Positions 44,049 to 52,774 of a stretch of DNA of 64,000 bases are shown in pieces. Source of the DNA: Celeribacter litoreus (GTDB lineage Bacteria; Pseudomonadota; Alphaproteobacteria; Rhodobacterales; Rhodobacteraceae); contig NZ_JAIUFY010000013.1 in NCBI RefSeq assembly GCF_020165855.1, positions 62,001 to 126,000 on the forward strand, read 5' to 3'. Numbering within the stretch: position 1 is the stretch's first letter; each line of letters begins with the position of its first letter. The position numbers and the translations under genes are program-made. The notes beneath the pieces are model-generated. The model saw only the letters and a list, made by a program, of their open reading frames with translations. It was not told where the DNA came from and made no database searches.

Positions 44049-44874
44049 GGTTTTCGCCCCTGCCAAGATCAACCTGACACTGCACATCACTGGACAACGC
44101 GCAGACGGATATCACCTCCTCGATAGCCTCGTGACCTTCGTGGACATCGGGGATCAGATCATCGCGTCGCCCGCTGAGGAAAGCAGTCTCACTGTTACCG
44201 GACCATTTGCGGAAGGTGTGCCGACGGATGGCAGTAACCTAGTGATGAAGGCCGCTTCGATGACTGGTGTCGGGATGGATCTCACGCTCGACAAGCGGTT
44301 GCCGCCGTCCTCCGGCATTGGTGGCGGCTCTGCGGATGCTGCGGCCACCTTGAGGGCTGCGGCGCGTTTGGGAGAGGTTCGCTTCGATCCGGCGCGTGTG
44401 CTCGCTCTTGGCGCCGATGTTCCGGTTTGTCTGAAGGGCGCGCCTGTCCGGATGCGTGGCGTTGGGGAGGAGCTGAGCCCGATCCCGATGCCTGCGCTGC
44501 ACATGGTGTTGGTGAACCCGCGTGTGGAAGTGTCCACACCCGAGGTGTTCAAGGGATTGGCACGTAAGGACAACGCTCCTATGGCGGAGGCGCTGCCGCA
44601 GTGGCCTGATACCCTGGCTTTCATCGACTGGCTCGGAACGCAGCGAAACGATTTGCAGGAGCCGGCGGTGAAGACCGCGCCCGAGGTGGCAGCGGTTCTG
44701 GCGGCGCTTGCTCTGTTGCCGGGGGCGCAATTGGTGCGGATGTCCGGTTCCGGCGCGACCTGTTTCGCACTCTTCTCAGACCGCCTCACCGCAAATGCCG
44801 CGGCCGCGCAGTTGGCAGACGGCAATCCATGGTGGTGGGTGAGGGCAGCGAGCACGCTGCCCGGGCGTGATTAG
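44038..44874 (+). CDS. ispE: 4-diphosphocytidyl-2-C-methyl-D-erythritol kinase
   Basis: GHMP-family kinase of the MEP isoprenoid pathway, 278 residues. It has APAKINLTLHITGQRADGYHLLDS at the start, the ATP loop PPSSGIGGGSADAAATL (about residue 84) and the C-terminal MSGSGATCFALF. Overlaps the TPR gene by 11 bases. It converges with the prenyl diphosphate synthase gene, also of isoprenoid synthesis, with a 4-base overlap of ends. Confidence 0.96.
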   Translation: MTVKVFAPAKINLTLHITGQRADGYHLLDSLVTFVDIGDQIIASPAEESSLTVTGPFAEGVPTDGSNLVMKAASMTGVGMDLTLDKRLPPSSGIGGGSADAAATLRAAARLGEVRFDPARVLALGADVPVCLKGAPVRMRGVGEELSPIPMPALHMVLVNPRVEVSTPEVFKGLARKDNAPMAEALPQWPDTLAFIDWLGTQRNDLQEPAVKTAPEVAAVLAALALLPGAQLVRMSGSGATCFALFSDRLTANAAAAQLADGNPWWWVRAASTLPGRD

Positions 44875-45869
44875 CGCAGACGCGCGACCACGTAGTCGGC
44901 AATATCAGACAGCATCTCGACGATCTCTCCCGACGGGAGGGTCGCGAGGGCTGCTTTCGCCTTGTCTGCCCATTCAAGGGCAACCTCACGGGTTTCTTCG
45001 AGGGCGCCGTGCTTGTTCAAAAGCGAAATGGCGTGCTCTAGATCGCCGTCTTCCTGTTTGCCCTTCTCGATAGTCCGGACCCAGAAAGCGCGCTCTTCAT
45101 CGTCGGCCTTTGCGACTGCTTTGATCAGCGGGAGGGTGAGTTTCCGCTCGCGGAAGTCATCCCCGACGTTCTTGCCGGTCTGCTCAGAGCCCCAGTAGTC
45201 CAAAAGGTCGTCAACGATCTGGAAAGAGATGCCGAGTGCGTCGCCATAGTCGAAGAGTGCTTTCACGACATCCTCGGAAGACCCAGCCAACACACCGCCC
45301 ACTTCAGTCGCAGCGGAGAAGAGCGCCGCCGTTTTGCCGCGGACAACCTGAAGGTAGATGCCTTCATCCGTCCGCAGATCCTGCGCCGCCGTGAGCTGAA
45401 GCACTTCGCCTTCCGCGATGGTCGCAGATGCGTTCGACAGAATGCGCAGGACACGCAGGTTGTCTGCATCCGTCATCAACTGGAACGCGCGCGCAAAAAG
45501 ATAGTCGCCAACGAGAACGGAGGATTTGTTGTCCCACAGCAGGTTCGCGGTCGGGCGTCCGCGTCGCTGAGCGCTCTCATCCACCACGTCGTCGTGCAGG
45601 AGCGTCGCTGTGTGGATGAACTCAACCGTTGCAGCGAGGTGGATGTGGTAGGGGCCTTCGTACCCGCAGGCCTTTGCAGCGGCGAGGGTCAGCATCGGGC
45701 GCAGGCGTTTGCCGCCGGCCTCGATCAGGTGTGCGGTCACTTCAGGAATACGCGGTGCATGTTCAGAGGACATACGCTCGCGAATGAGCGTGTTCACAGC
45801 GTCAAGTTCAGGTGCCAACGCATGGGCCAATCTCTCATGCGGCTTAACGATGGATTTCTCCAGTCCCAT
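44871..45869 (-). CDS. Polyprenyl diphosphate synthase (octa/decaprenyl)
   Basis: Trans-isoprenyl diphosphate synthase of 332 residues that makes the ubiquinone side chain for UbiA. The first Asp-rich motif is LLHDDVVDES (about residue 83) with GGKRLRPML upstream, the second is QIVDDLLDYWG (about 210). Small residues before the first motif fit a long-chain product; in Rhodobacterales this is usually ubiquinone-10. ATG 45869 has GAGGAGG upstream; longer frame extensions are unsupported. Confidence 0.92.
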   Translation of the reverse strand: MGLEKSIVKPHERLAHALAPELDAVNTLIRERMSSEHAPRIPEVTAHLIEAGGKRLRPMLTLAAAKACGYEGPYHIHLAATVEFIHTATLLHDDVVDESAQRRGRPTANLLWDNKSSVLVGDYLFARAFQLMTDADNLRVLRILSNASATIAEGEVLQLTAAQDLRTDEGIYLQVVRGKTAALFSAATEVGGVLAGSSEDVVKALFDYGDALGISFQIVDDLLDYWGSEQTGKNVGDDFRERKLTLPLIKAVAKADDEERAFWVRTIEKGKQEDGDLEHAISLLNKHGALEETREVALEWADKAKAALATLPSGEIVEMLSDIADYVVARLR

Positions 45870-45919
45870 AGGACCTCCTCGGCTCGACAAACCCTGTGGT
45901 CTGTCCTTTAATCCTGCGT

Positions 45920-46138
45920 ATGAAACTTCTTTTGCGAACGACAGACCCGACCCAGATCGTCTATGCCAAAGCGCTTCTTTCCGCAGAGGATATAGACTGC
46001 TTTGAAATGGACGTCCATATGAGCGTCCTAGAGGGAAGCATCGGCATTTTGCCCCGCCGTCTGATGGTGCCGGATGACGACTTGGCACAGGCACGGCGCA
46101 TCCTGTTGGATAACGAGTTCGAACTGGAGAATTTGTGA
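45920..46138 (+). CDS. DUF2007 domain protein
   Basis: Small protein of 72 residues. MKLLLRTTDPTQIVYAKALLSAEDIDCF is the typical DUF2007 start, and RRLMVPDDDLAQARRILLD the end. A signal-transduction role has been proposed for the fold, without proof. Its stop overlaps the next gene (GTGA), so it is coupled to the methyltransferase. Confidence 0.88.
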   Translation: MKLLLRTTDPTQIVYAKALLSAEDIDCFEMDVHMSVLEGSIGILPRRLMVPDDDLAQARRILLDNEFELENL

Positions 46139-46893
46139 CGCAAAGCGAGTTGAGCAGGGACGCCTTTCTGGGTGGCCGCGTGCATGTGTTCCAGCCGAAA
46201 AAAGGCTATCGGGCGGGTGTTGATCCTGTGCTGCTTGCGGCCTCTGTGGAGGCCCGTCCCAGGCAATCCGTTCTTGAACTCGGATGCGGGGCTGGAACGG
46301 CCTCGCTCTGTCTTAACTCGCGCGTTCCAGATCTCAAGATCACGGGCGTGGAACTCCAACCGTTCTACGCAGACCTCGCCCGCAAATCAGCGTTGGAAAA
46401 TGGGGCGCCAATGGTGGTGGTTGAAGCGGACTTGCGTGCCTTGCCACCCGAGATCAAAGAAACGCACTTCGACCACGTGATCGCGAACCCGCCTTACTAC
46501 GAACGCCACCGCTCTACTGCTGCGACAGATGCAGGGCGCGAGACCGCGCTCGGGGGCGACACGCCGCTGGAGACCTGGTTCGATGTTGCCGCGCGTCGGC
46601 TTCGGCCAAAGGGCTACCTGACCATGATTCAAAAGGTGGACCGCTTGCCCGAGATGCTCGCGGCCTGCGAGGGGCGTCTTGGGTCCCTCATGGTGCGCCC
46701 GATTCAGCCGCGGATTGGTCGTGATGCGGAGCTCGTGATCCTGCGCGCACGGAAGGGCGGGCGTGCCATTTTTCGTCTCTGCGCGCCCCTGATTATGCAC
46801 GAAGGGGAGCGTCACGAGCGGGACGGCGAAAGCTATTGTAAAGAAGTTTCGAATATCCTGCGGAACGGCTCATCTTTGGATTGGCCGACCTGA
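46135..46893 (+). CDS. TrmN6-like tRNA1(Val) (adenine(37)-N6)-methyltransferase
   Basis: SAM-dependent methyltransferase of 252 residues. The SAM loop LELGCGAGTASL (about residue 47) and the adenine-N6 catalytic motif NPPYY (about 118) identify it with the YfiC/TrmN6 group. QPKKGYRAGVDPVLLAA at the start is characteristic. GTG start overlapping the DUF2007 stop. The tRNA target is inferred from family. Confidence 0.88.
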   Translation: MTQSELSRDAFLGGRVHVFQPKKGYRAGVDPVLLAASVEARPRQSVLELGCGAGTASLCLNSRVPDLKITGVELQPFYADLARKSALENGAPMVVVEADLRALPPEIKETHFDHVIANPPYYERHRSTAATDAGRETALGGDTPLETWFDVAARRLRPKGYLTMIQKVDRLPEMLAACEGRLGSLMVRPIQPRIGRDAELVILRARKGGRAIFRLCAPLIMHEGERHERDGESYCKEVSNILRNGSSLDWPT

Positions 46894-46987
46894 TCTTTGG
46901 CAATATTTCGCGCGCGGATCTAAGTGCGTCATTTTATTCCAAAACAAAGCCGTGACACGACTCAAATTATATGGTGCAGTTGTCACA

Positions 46988-47005
46988 CAGCTTTTACAAA
47001 AGCTG
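46988..47005. promoter_or_regulatory. Palindrome CAGCTTTT-AC-AAAAGCTG before ydcH-like gene
   Basis: A perfect 8+2+8 inverted repeat 21 bases before the ATG of the next gene. The 2-base spacer is too short for an RNA loop without losing pairs, so a protein-binding site is at least as likely as a hairpin. Confidence 0.55.
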
Positions 47006-47026
47006 CCACAAACGAGAGGAAATGCC

Positions 47027-47194
47027 ATGAATTTGACGTCCCATGTCCAGGAACTGAAGAAAAAGCACGAGTCCCTCTCCGAAGCCGTCGAAAAAGCTCA
47101 GCGTTCGCCGAGTGTCGATGATCTTCGGATCGCAGATATGAAGAAGCAGAAGCTCCGTCTGAAGGAGGAGATCGCGCGTCTTACGACCACCTGA
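47027..47194 (+). CDS. YdcH/DUF465 family protein
   Basis: Small helical protein of 55 residues (MNLTSHVQELKKKHESL...). The pattern HVQELKKKHxxL...D..I..LKKQKLRLKEEI is the DUF465 signature, a short antiparallel helical hairpin. GAGAGG precedes the start. Function unknown; members are abundant in alphaproteobacteria. Confidence 0.88.
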   Translation: MNLTSHVQELKKKHESLSEAVEKAQRSPSVDDLRIADMKKQKLRLKEEIARLTTT

Positions 47195-47203
47195 CGTGGA
47201 ACA

Positions 47204-48067
47204 TTATCTGGTTTGGCGGCTCGCGACAGCGGCCAGACCAGCCCCGGCTGTAATCAATGCAGCCGCCAGAACGAGCGTTAGGCGAAGCTCTGAAATACCC
47301 GCCAAAATGAGCGCCAAAGTGGACAGAAGCGGAGCGGCATAGGACGCGGTTCCAAGAAGCTGAATATCCCCGCGTTTCACCCCGATATCCCATAGATAGA
47401 ATGCGCCACCGACGGGCCCGAGTCCGAGGGCGAGCACGGAGATCCAGCCGATTGACGTAGCGGGCCATTTGGTCGCTTCAAACATGACATGCGTTACCGT
47501 CGCGAGGAGGCTCGCGAGGAGACAAAACACCGCCACGGAGGCGGTCGTAACGTGTCCGAGACGACGTGAGAGAACCGAGTAGCTCGACCATGCGAAGGCG
47601 GCACTCAGGGCGTAGGCGTAACCGACGAAGGCGGACGACGTGAAACTCGCACTGCCCGCAATAACCAGCGCGGCACCAGCGAAGCCCATGAGAGCGCCGA
47701 GGATGTGGAGTGGGCGCAGTCGCTCCCCAGGTAAAAGGCCGGAAAACAGCACGATGAGCAGGGGCCAGAGATAGTTGATCAACGAGGCTTCGGCCGCTGG
47801 AGCATGGCGCAGAGCGGAGAAAAACAAGAAGTGAAATCCGAAAATGCCAAGTGATCCGAATGCATAGACACCGGCAGAAACACTCCGCAACTCGTGCCAC
47901 GCTTTCTTGCGCCAAATCCACGCGAACCCGATCACAGCCGCGATCGCGAAACAAATCGCGTTGAGCTGTAGCGGCGGCACGGGAGCGCTACCGACGGTAA
48001 AGAGCGCGAGAAGCGCCCAGCTAAGAACTGCGATAAAGCCGATTAGGGTAGCGGTCTGACGGGTCAT
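47204..48067 (-). CDS. EamA family exporter (DMT superfamily)
   Basis: Membrane transporter of 287 residues with ten hydrophobic segments in two EamA repeats. The halves show LINYLWPLLIVLFSGLLPGERL and, near the end, GTASYAAPLLSTLALIL. YddG-like aromatic amino acid exporters are close relatives. ATG 48067 is chosen; the frame continues upstream through a terminator, which argues against the longer form. Substrate unknown. Confidence 0.86.
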   Translation of the reverse strand: MTRQTATLIGFIAVLSWALLALFTVGSAPVPPLQLNAICFAIAAVIGFAWIWRKKAWHELRSVSAGVYAFGSLGIFGFHFLFFSALRHAPAAEASLINYLWPLLIVLFSGLLPGERLRPLHILGALMGFAGAALVIAGSASFTSSAFVGYAYALSAAFAWSSYSVLSRRLGHVTTASVAVFCLLASLLATVTHVMFEATKWPATSIGWISVLALGLGPVGGAFYLWDIGVKRGDIQLLGTASYAAPLLSTLALILAGISELRLTLVLAAALITAGAGLAAVASRQTR

Positions 48068-48104
48068 GGCGCGATGTAGCGTTTCGAAGGCGAGCCGCGC
48101 AATG

Positions 48105-48130
48105 AAAAAGGGCCGCAAAAAGTGCGGCCC
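48105..48130 (-). terminator. Intrinsic terminator after phaB
   Basis: An 8-bp stem GGGCCGCA / TGCGGCCC with a 5-base loop, followed on the minus strand by a TTTTT run. It lies 23 bases past the phaB stop. Confidence 0.9.
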
Positions 48131-48153
48131 ATGCTTTGCGAATTTGTCAGGCT

Positions 48154-48876
48154 TTAAACGAAGAACTGCGCACCGTTTGCAGAGATCGTTGAGCCGTTGA
48201 TGAAACCAGCATCATCGGAGGCAAGGAATGCCACGCAGCGCGCGATCTCTTCCGGTTCGCCGAGACGGCCCGCAGGGATCTGACCGATGATCGATTCGCG
48301 CACTTTTTCCGGAACAGCCATCACCATTTCCGTCGCAATGTAGCCCGGGCAAATTGCGTTGGCGGTGATGCCAGCGCGCGCGCCTTCTTGAGCGAGCGAT
48401 TTCACGATGCCCAGATCGCCAGCTTTGGTCGCCGCGTAGTTCACCTGAGCGAACTGACCTTTTTGACCGTTGATCGAGGAGATCACGATGATACGGCCGA
48501 ACTTGCGTTCGCGCATGCCGGGCCAGATCGGGTGAACAGTGTTGAACACGCCGGTGAGGTTGGTGTCGATCACCTGATGCCATTGCTCAGGCGTCATTTT
48601 GTGGAACGGAGCGTCGCGGGTGATGCCGGCGTTGGCGACAACCACGTCGATCGGGCCGAGGTCGGCCTCAACTTGTTCGATGCCAGCTTTGGAGGCGTCG
48701 TAATCAGCGACATTCCATTTGTAGGTTTTGATGCCGGTTTCTTCGGTGAATTTCGCAGCGGCTTCGTCATTGCCCGCGTACGACGCGGCAACGGTATAGC
48801 CCTGTTCTTTCAACATCTTGGAAATTGCTGCGCCAATCCCGCGCGAACCACCGGTCACAAGTGCAACTCTGGACAT
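48154..48876 (-). CDS. phaB: Acetoacetyl-CoA reductase
   Basis: NADPH-dependent SDR of 240 residues that reduces acetoacetyl-CoA to (R)-3-hydroxybutyryl-CoA for polyhydroxybutyrate. TGGSRGIGAAI, NAGITRDAPFHKM and the catalytic YAATKAGDLG (about residue 147) are present. GAGGAG lies just upstream. It has its own terminator and a PhaR-like site 75 bases before its start, so it is a separate unit from phaA upstream. Confidence 0.95.
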   Translation of the reverse strand: MSRVALVTGGSRGIGAAISKMLKEQGYTVAASYAGNDEAAAKFTEETGIKTYKWNVADYDASKAGIEQVEADLGPIDVVVANAGITRDAPFHKMTPEQWHQVIDTNLTGVFNTVHPIWPGMRERKFGRIIVISSINGQKGQFAQVNYAATKAGDLGIVKSLAQEGARAGITANAICPGYIATEMVMAVPEKVRESIIGQIPAGRLGEPEEIARCVAFLASDDAGFINGSTISANGAQFFV

Positions 48877-48950
48877 GATACTCCTCCTTATCCGTTATTC
48901 CCTTGGCAATCTTGTTATCCAGTTTATTTTCATATCGCAACAATATTACT

Positions 48951-48962
48951 TTGCGGATGCAG
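48951..48962. promoter_or_regulatory. Candidate PhaR site before phaB (one mismatch)
   Basis: TTGC-GGAT-GCAG, one base off the CTGC-N3-4-GCAG consensus reported for the PHB regulator PhaR of Paracoccus. 75 bases upstream of phaB. Confidence 0.45.
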
Positions 48963-49067
48963 AAAAACTTTCATCGAGATGCCGACCATTGGACCTACAT
49001 CACAGGACGTCCCGCGCTCGCAATCAAGTGATTTTTCAATAAATTTTTATGGCGGGTGTGCCTGCAC

Positions 49068-49094
49068 AAAAAAGGGCGCCGGAGGCGCCCTTTT
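49068..49094 (-). terminator. Intrinsic terminator after phaA
   Basis: A 7-bp GC stem GGGCGCC / GGCGCCC with a GGA loop, extended by A-T pairs. On the minus strand it is followed by a T6 run. Confidence 0.9.
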
Positions 49095-49116
49095 CCATTC
49101 AATACCTGATTTTTGC

Positions 49117-50292
49117 TCAGTCGCGCTCGACACAGAGCGCAACGCCCATGCCGCCACCGATGCAGAGTGTGGCGAGGCCTTTTTTCGCATCGCGACGCTG
49201 CATTTCGAAAAGAAGGGTGTTGAGGATACGTGCGCCGGATGCACCGATCGGGTGACCGATTGCGATTGCGCCGCCGTTGACGTTCACGATGGCCGGATCC
49301 CAACCCATATCCTTGTTAACGGCGCAGGCCTGAGCCGCGAAAGCTTCGTTGGCTTCGACGAGGTCAAGGTCTGCTGCGGACCAGCCGGCTTTCTCGAGCG
49401 CTTTCTTGGATGCGTGGATCGGGCCAACACCCATGATCGCCGGGTCGAGACCAGCGGTCGCATAGGAGGCGATGCGAGCGAGCGGCTGAATGCCACGTTT
49501 CGCGGCGTTGTCAGCGGACATCAGCAGGACGCCAGCTGCGCCGTCGTTGATGCCGGATGCGTTTCCTGCGGTGACGGTGCCTTCGCGGTCAAACGCTGGG
49601 CGCAGTTTCTGCATGTTCTCAATCGTGGCGCCGTGACGGATGTATTCGTCCTGATCGACGATGATTTCGCCTTTGCGGGTTTTCACAGTGAACGGCACGA
49701 TTTCGTCCGCGAACTTGCCAGCCTTCTGCGCGGCTTCAGCTTTGTTTTGGGAAGCCAGCGCAAATTCGTCCTGCATCTCGCGGGAAATCTGCCACTTCTC
49801 GGCAACGTTCTCCGCGGTGGTGCCCATGTGATAGCCGTTGAAGGCATCCCAGAGACCATCCTTGATCATCGAGTCGATGAACTTCATGTCGCCCATTTTG
49901 TGACCGGAACGCAGGTTTGCGACATGGGGGGAAAGGGACATGTTTTCCTGACCGCCAGCACACACGATGTCCGCGTCGCCGAGCATGATGTGCTGCGCTG
50001 CGAGCGCAACCGTGCGAAGGCCGGAACCACACACCTGGTTGATGCTCCAAGCTGCGGACTCTTGCGGAAGACCTGCGTTGATGTGTGCTTGACGTGCGGG
50101 GTTCTGCCCCTGACCGGCTGTCAGCACCTGGCCGAGAATGGTTTCGGACACTTCGCCCTTCTCGATCCCTGCACGTGCAACCAGAGCTTCAAGCACCGTG
50201 GCGCCGAGAGCATGTGCTGGAGTATTTGCGAAAGAACCGGAAAAGCTGCCCACTGCGGTCCGTGCGGCGGATGCGATAACAACGTTGGTCAT
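49117..50292 (-). CDS. phaA: Acetyl-CoA acetyltransferase (beta-ketothiolase)
   Basis: Thiolase of 391 residues that condenses two acetyl-CoA to acetoacetyl-CoA. The nucleophile is in [10 protein letters not shown] (about residue 88), the catalytic His in [12 protein letters not shown] (about 346) and the second Cys in [11 protein letters not shown] at the end. ATG 50292 fits the conserved [16 protein letters not shown] start. It precedes phaB but with a terminator between, and has a perfect PhaR-type palindrome upstream. Confidence 0.96.
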   Translation of the reverse strand: MTNVVIASAARTAVGSFSGSFANTPAHALGATVLEALVARAGIEKGEVSETILGQVLTAGQGQNPARQAHINAGLPQESAAWSINQVCGSGLRTVALAAQHIMLGDADIVCAGGQENMSLSPHVANLRSGHKMGDMKFIDSMIKDGLWDAFNGYHMGTTAENVAEKWQISREMQDEFALASQNKAEAAQKAGKFADEIVPFTVKTRKGEIIVDQDEYIRHGATIENMQKLRPAFDREGTVTAGNASGINDGAAGVLLMSADNAAKRGIQPLARIASYATAGLDPAIMGVGPIHASKKALEKAGWSAADLDLVEANEAFAAQACAVNKDMGWDPAIVNVNGGAIAIGHPIGASGARILNTLLFEMQRRDAKKGLATLCIGGGMGVALCVERD

Positions 50293-50383
50293 GATGATAG
50301 TCTCTCTCCCTATGAGTTGGCGGGGAGATTGCCCAAACCATGAGGATTTTGCAACAAAGTTGCGCACCTCCCCGAGCAATTCA

Positions 50384-50405
50384 ATATGCTGCACTCGCAG
50401 CATAT
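50384..50405. promoter_or_regulatory. Candidate PhaR operator before phaA
   Basis: Perfect 9+4+9 inverted repeat ATATGCTGC-ACTC-GCAGCATAT, 91 bases upstream of phaA, containing CTGC-N4-GCAG exactly. A second TGC-rich palindrome GCAAC-AAA-GTTGC lies at 50351-50363, nearer the start. Confidence 0.65.
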
Positions 50406-50437
50406 GCAAGGTTTAATCCAAAAATCAAAGGGTTTGA

Positions 50438-51268
50438 CTAATGTGAGCTCATTTTCCTTTGAAGCACTTTTTGTTGCCATGGAGGAGACACGGTGGCCGC
50501 GCCAAAATAGTGTCCCTGAAGGCAATCGACGCCAATGGAGCTCAGATATAGCGCATCCTCTTTTGTCTCGACGAATTCAGCGACGGTATACATGTCGAAA
50601 TGCTTCGCGACCGAGACGAGCGCACGTGTGAGAACCTGATTGTCGGCGTTCCGTGAGATCCCGCGGGTGTAGGAGCCGTCAATTTTCATCATGTCGAAGT
50701 AGAAGTCTTTGAAGTGTCGGAAGGCGGTATATCCAGCGCCGAAGTCGTCGAGTGCGAAAGAAATCCCCAGAGACTGCAGATCCGCCATGAACACCGACAC
50801 GATGTCCGGCATGATCATCGCGGAGCTTTCCGTGATCTCTAGGATGAGACGTTCAGGCACCGTTACATCAGCCGAAAGACCCTGTTCCAAGGTCTTTCTC
50901 CAGCGACGATAGCCGATTGATCGTGCGGACATATTGAGCGCGAGGCGCAAATCCTTGTGCTCAGCCAAAGCCGCCAGCCCCAACTCAAGCGCAAGGCAAT
51001 CTAGTTCCCGACCAATGTCAGAAGTTTCCGCGACTTCTATGAATTCACGTGCAGGGATGATCCGGCCGGTCTTGTCCAGCACGCGAATGAGGCCCTCGTA
51101 AAAAACGGGCCGCTCCGGGCGTCGCGATTGCACGATTGGTTGATAGGCCAGCATCACCTCTTTCTTGCGGATGGCTTCCCGTACCATATCCAGTGTCTGG
51201 CTATCTCTCTCCGCCACTGCTGCAGATAGCGGGTCGCCCGCGCCGCTCAGATTTACTTCTGCTTCCAT
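50438..51268 (-). CDS. EAL-domain cyclic-di-GMP phosphodiesterase
   Basis: Cytosolic phosphodiesterase of about 276 residues made of one EAL domain without sensor or GGDEF. Catalytic residues are kept: YEGLIR at the EAL position, NMSARS, LEITESS, DDFGAGYTAF (loop 6 region), MMKIDGSY and AEFVET. It should therefore be active. ATG 51268 is preferred; a GTG at 51277 would add three residues. Divergent from an Aer-like PAS protein across a region with hexanucleotide repeats. Confidence 0.88.
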   Translation of the reverse strand: MEAEVNLSGAGDPLSAAVAERDSQTLDMVREAIRKKEVMLAYQPIVQSRRPERPVFYEGLIRVLDKTGRIIPAREFIEVAETSDIGRELDCLALELGLAALAEHKDLRLALNMSARSIGYRRWRKTLEQGLSADVTVPERLILEITESSAMIMPDIVSVFMADLQSLGISFALDDFGAGYTAFRHFKDFYFDMMKIDGSYTRGISRNADNQVLTRALVSVAKHFDMYTVAEFVETKEDALYLSSIGVDCLQGHYFGAATVSPPWQQKVLQRKMSSH

Positions 51269-51390
51269 TTCTTCCACGCCTTCGCTGTGTTTTCAGGCGC
51301 ACTGTCGACCAGCTAGTCATAACGGAAGGTAAAATAGAAAATTTGAAGAAATCAGAAATCGCTTTCTGGCACACTCTAACCGCGTTCACC

Positions 51391-51420
51391 GTTCCGGTTT
51401 CGGTTCCGGTTCCGGTTCCG
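51391..51420 (+). repeat. Hexanucleotide tandem repeat (GTTCCG)5, one imperfect unit
   Basis: Five contiguous 6-base units GTTCCG, the second reading GTTTCG, followed by a degenerate GTGGCG. It lies in the non-coding region between the EAL and PAS genes, 74 bases before the PAS start. Confidence 0.85.
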
Positions 51421-51493
51421 GTGGCGTCAGGATTAACTCAATTGAAATAAAGCTCTGGCTTTGTGTGGTCAGCATCACCAACTGGGCTTGCAC

Positions 51494-52774
51494 ATGTCTA
51501 TACATCCTCGCGGCGGGAATTTTTCGGTCAGCACGCAAGAAGTGCCGTTCGAGTTCTCGGAACTCTTTTTTTCCCGAACAGACACGCGCGGCGTGATCGC
51601 ATCCGGAAATGAGGTATTTCGCCGAATATCCGGGTTTTCATGGGAAGAACTGGTTGGGGCGCCGCACAAGATCATCCGCCATCCCGACATGCCGAAAGGC
51701 GTCTTTTATATTCTCTGGGAGCGGATCAAAAAGGGTCTTCCAACCGGCGCCTATGTCAAGAATCGAGCCAAGGATGGCAAATACTATTGGGTCTACGCGG
51801 TGGTTTCGCCCATCCCCGGGGGCTTTTTGTCTGTTCGGCTCAAACCGAGCTCCGAAATGTTCGGACAGGTTCAGGCGCTCTATGCATCAATACTCGGCAG
51901 AGAGACCGAAGAAGGTTTGACGCCTGAGGAAAGTGCGTCAGCGATTCGCAAAGCGCTCCGATATCTTGGGTTCCCAAGTTACAGCGCCTTTAGTTCATTT
52001 GCTCTGAGCGAAGAGGTTGCGAGTCGTGATCGACACCTCGCGCGCTCGGAGGACAGAAGACTCAAGAGTATGAATGAGTTGCTTCCGACGCTGGGCACGC
52101 TCGAGGCAGAACAAAAAGATCTCGTGACCTCATTTGAGAAGATCCGCGGAATCCCTTCAAACATGCGGATTGTTGCGTCCCGACTAGAACCAGCTGGCGG
52201 GCCGATTTCGGCGATCTCGCAGAATTATCGGCTCATGTCTGACGAAGTTACGACACATCTTGGCGGTTTGCGCTCCAGAGACGGGTTCGAAAGCATGTCC
52301 TCGTCTGTCATGACGCGCGTTTATGACGGACTCTTCATGATGGCGGCGTCCCGTTTGCAGCGGGAAGTGAAAGAGGTTGCTCTCGCCTCACTCACAGAAG
52401 ATTCGGAACGGGATGGTTTTCAAACGGAGGTTGAGGGCCTCGCGCGGCTGCTCGAAGGGTATTCGCTCGATTCCGGGCGCGTTTTAATGGGTGTTTGTAG
52501 CGATATAGAGCGGCTCGCCCGCTCCGCGAAGGACCTGCGTCAACTTGTGACCGGACTGGATTCAATCCGCGTTCTTTGCCGTGTGGAGGCAGGGCGCCTT
52601 GGGGGGAGATCGTCTGCATTGACTCCGGTGATCACACAATTGGACGCGTTTCATGTCGAGATTGATGCGAATCTGGATCGGATCATGCACCTCGCGGAGG
52701 AAATCAAGGCACTTGTAGAGAGCGCGATGCCGCGATCCTATAGCGGTGTCGCATTGGATGAGGACCTGCTCTAG
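51494..52774 (+). CDS. Aer-like PAS domain protein without methyl-accepting domain
   Basis: Soluble protein of 426 residues. The N-terminal PAS domain (about 20-125) has the Aer pattern: TDTRGVIASGNEVFRRISGFSWEEL, HPDMPKGVFYILW and YVKNRAKDGKYYWVYA, suggesting bound FAD and redox sensing. The rest is helical and Arg/Glu-rich with no membrane segment, HAMP or chemoreceptor signalling tip visible. ATG 51494 is chosen; the ribosome binding site is poor. Divergent from the EAL gene, so a link of redox state to c-di-GMP is plausible. Confidence 0.82.
   Translation: MSIHPRGGNFSVSTQEVPFEFSELFFSRTDTRGVIASGNEVFRRISGFSWEELVGAPHKIIRHPDMPKGVFYILWERIKKGLPTGAYVKNRAKDGKYYWVYAVVSPIPGGFLSVRLKPSSEMFGQVQALYASILGRETEEGLTPEESASAIRKALRYLGFPSYSAFSSFALSEEVASRDRHLARSEDRRLKSMNELLPTLGTLEAEQKDLVTSFEKIRGIPSNMRIVASRLEPAGGPISAISQNYRLMSDEVTTHLGGLRSRDGFESMSSSVMTRVYDGLFMMAASRLQREVKEVALASLTEDSERDGFQTEVEGLARLLEGYSLDSGRVLMGVCSDIERLARSAKDLRQLVTGLDSIRVLCRVEAGRLGGRSSALTPVITQLDAFHVEIDANLDRIMHLAEEIKALVESAMPRSYSGVALDEDLL

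Noticed and set aside
48388-50343. 651-codon open frame antisense to phaA and phaB
   Set aside because: It runs across two terminator and promoter regions and two certain genes. Chance open frame.
51384-51420. LexA-type GTTC pairs before the PAS gene
   Set aside because: The GTTC copies are 6 or 12 bases apart, not 11, and arise from the hexamer repeat.
51431-51446. CtrA site before the PAS gene
   Set aside because: TTAA-N7-GAAA matches only the left half of TTAA-N7-TTAA.
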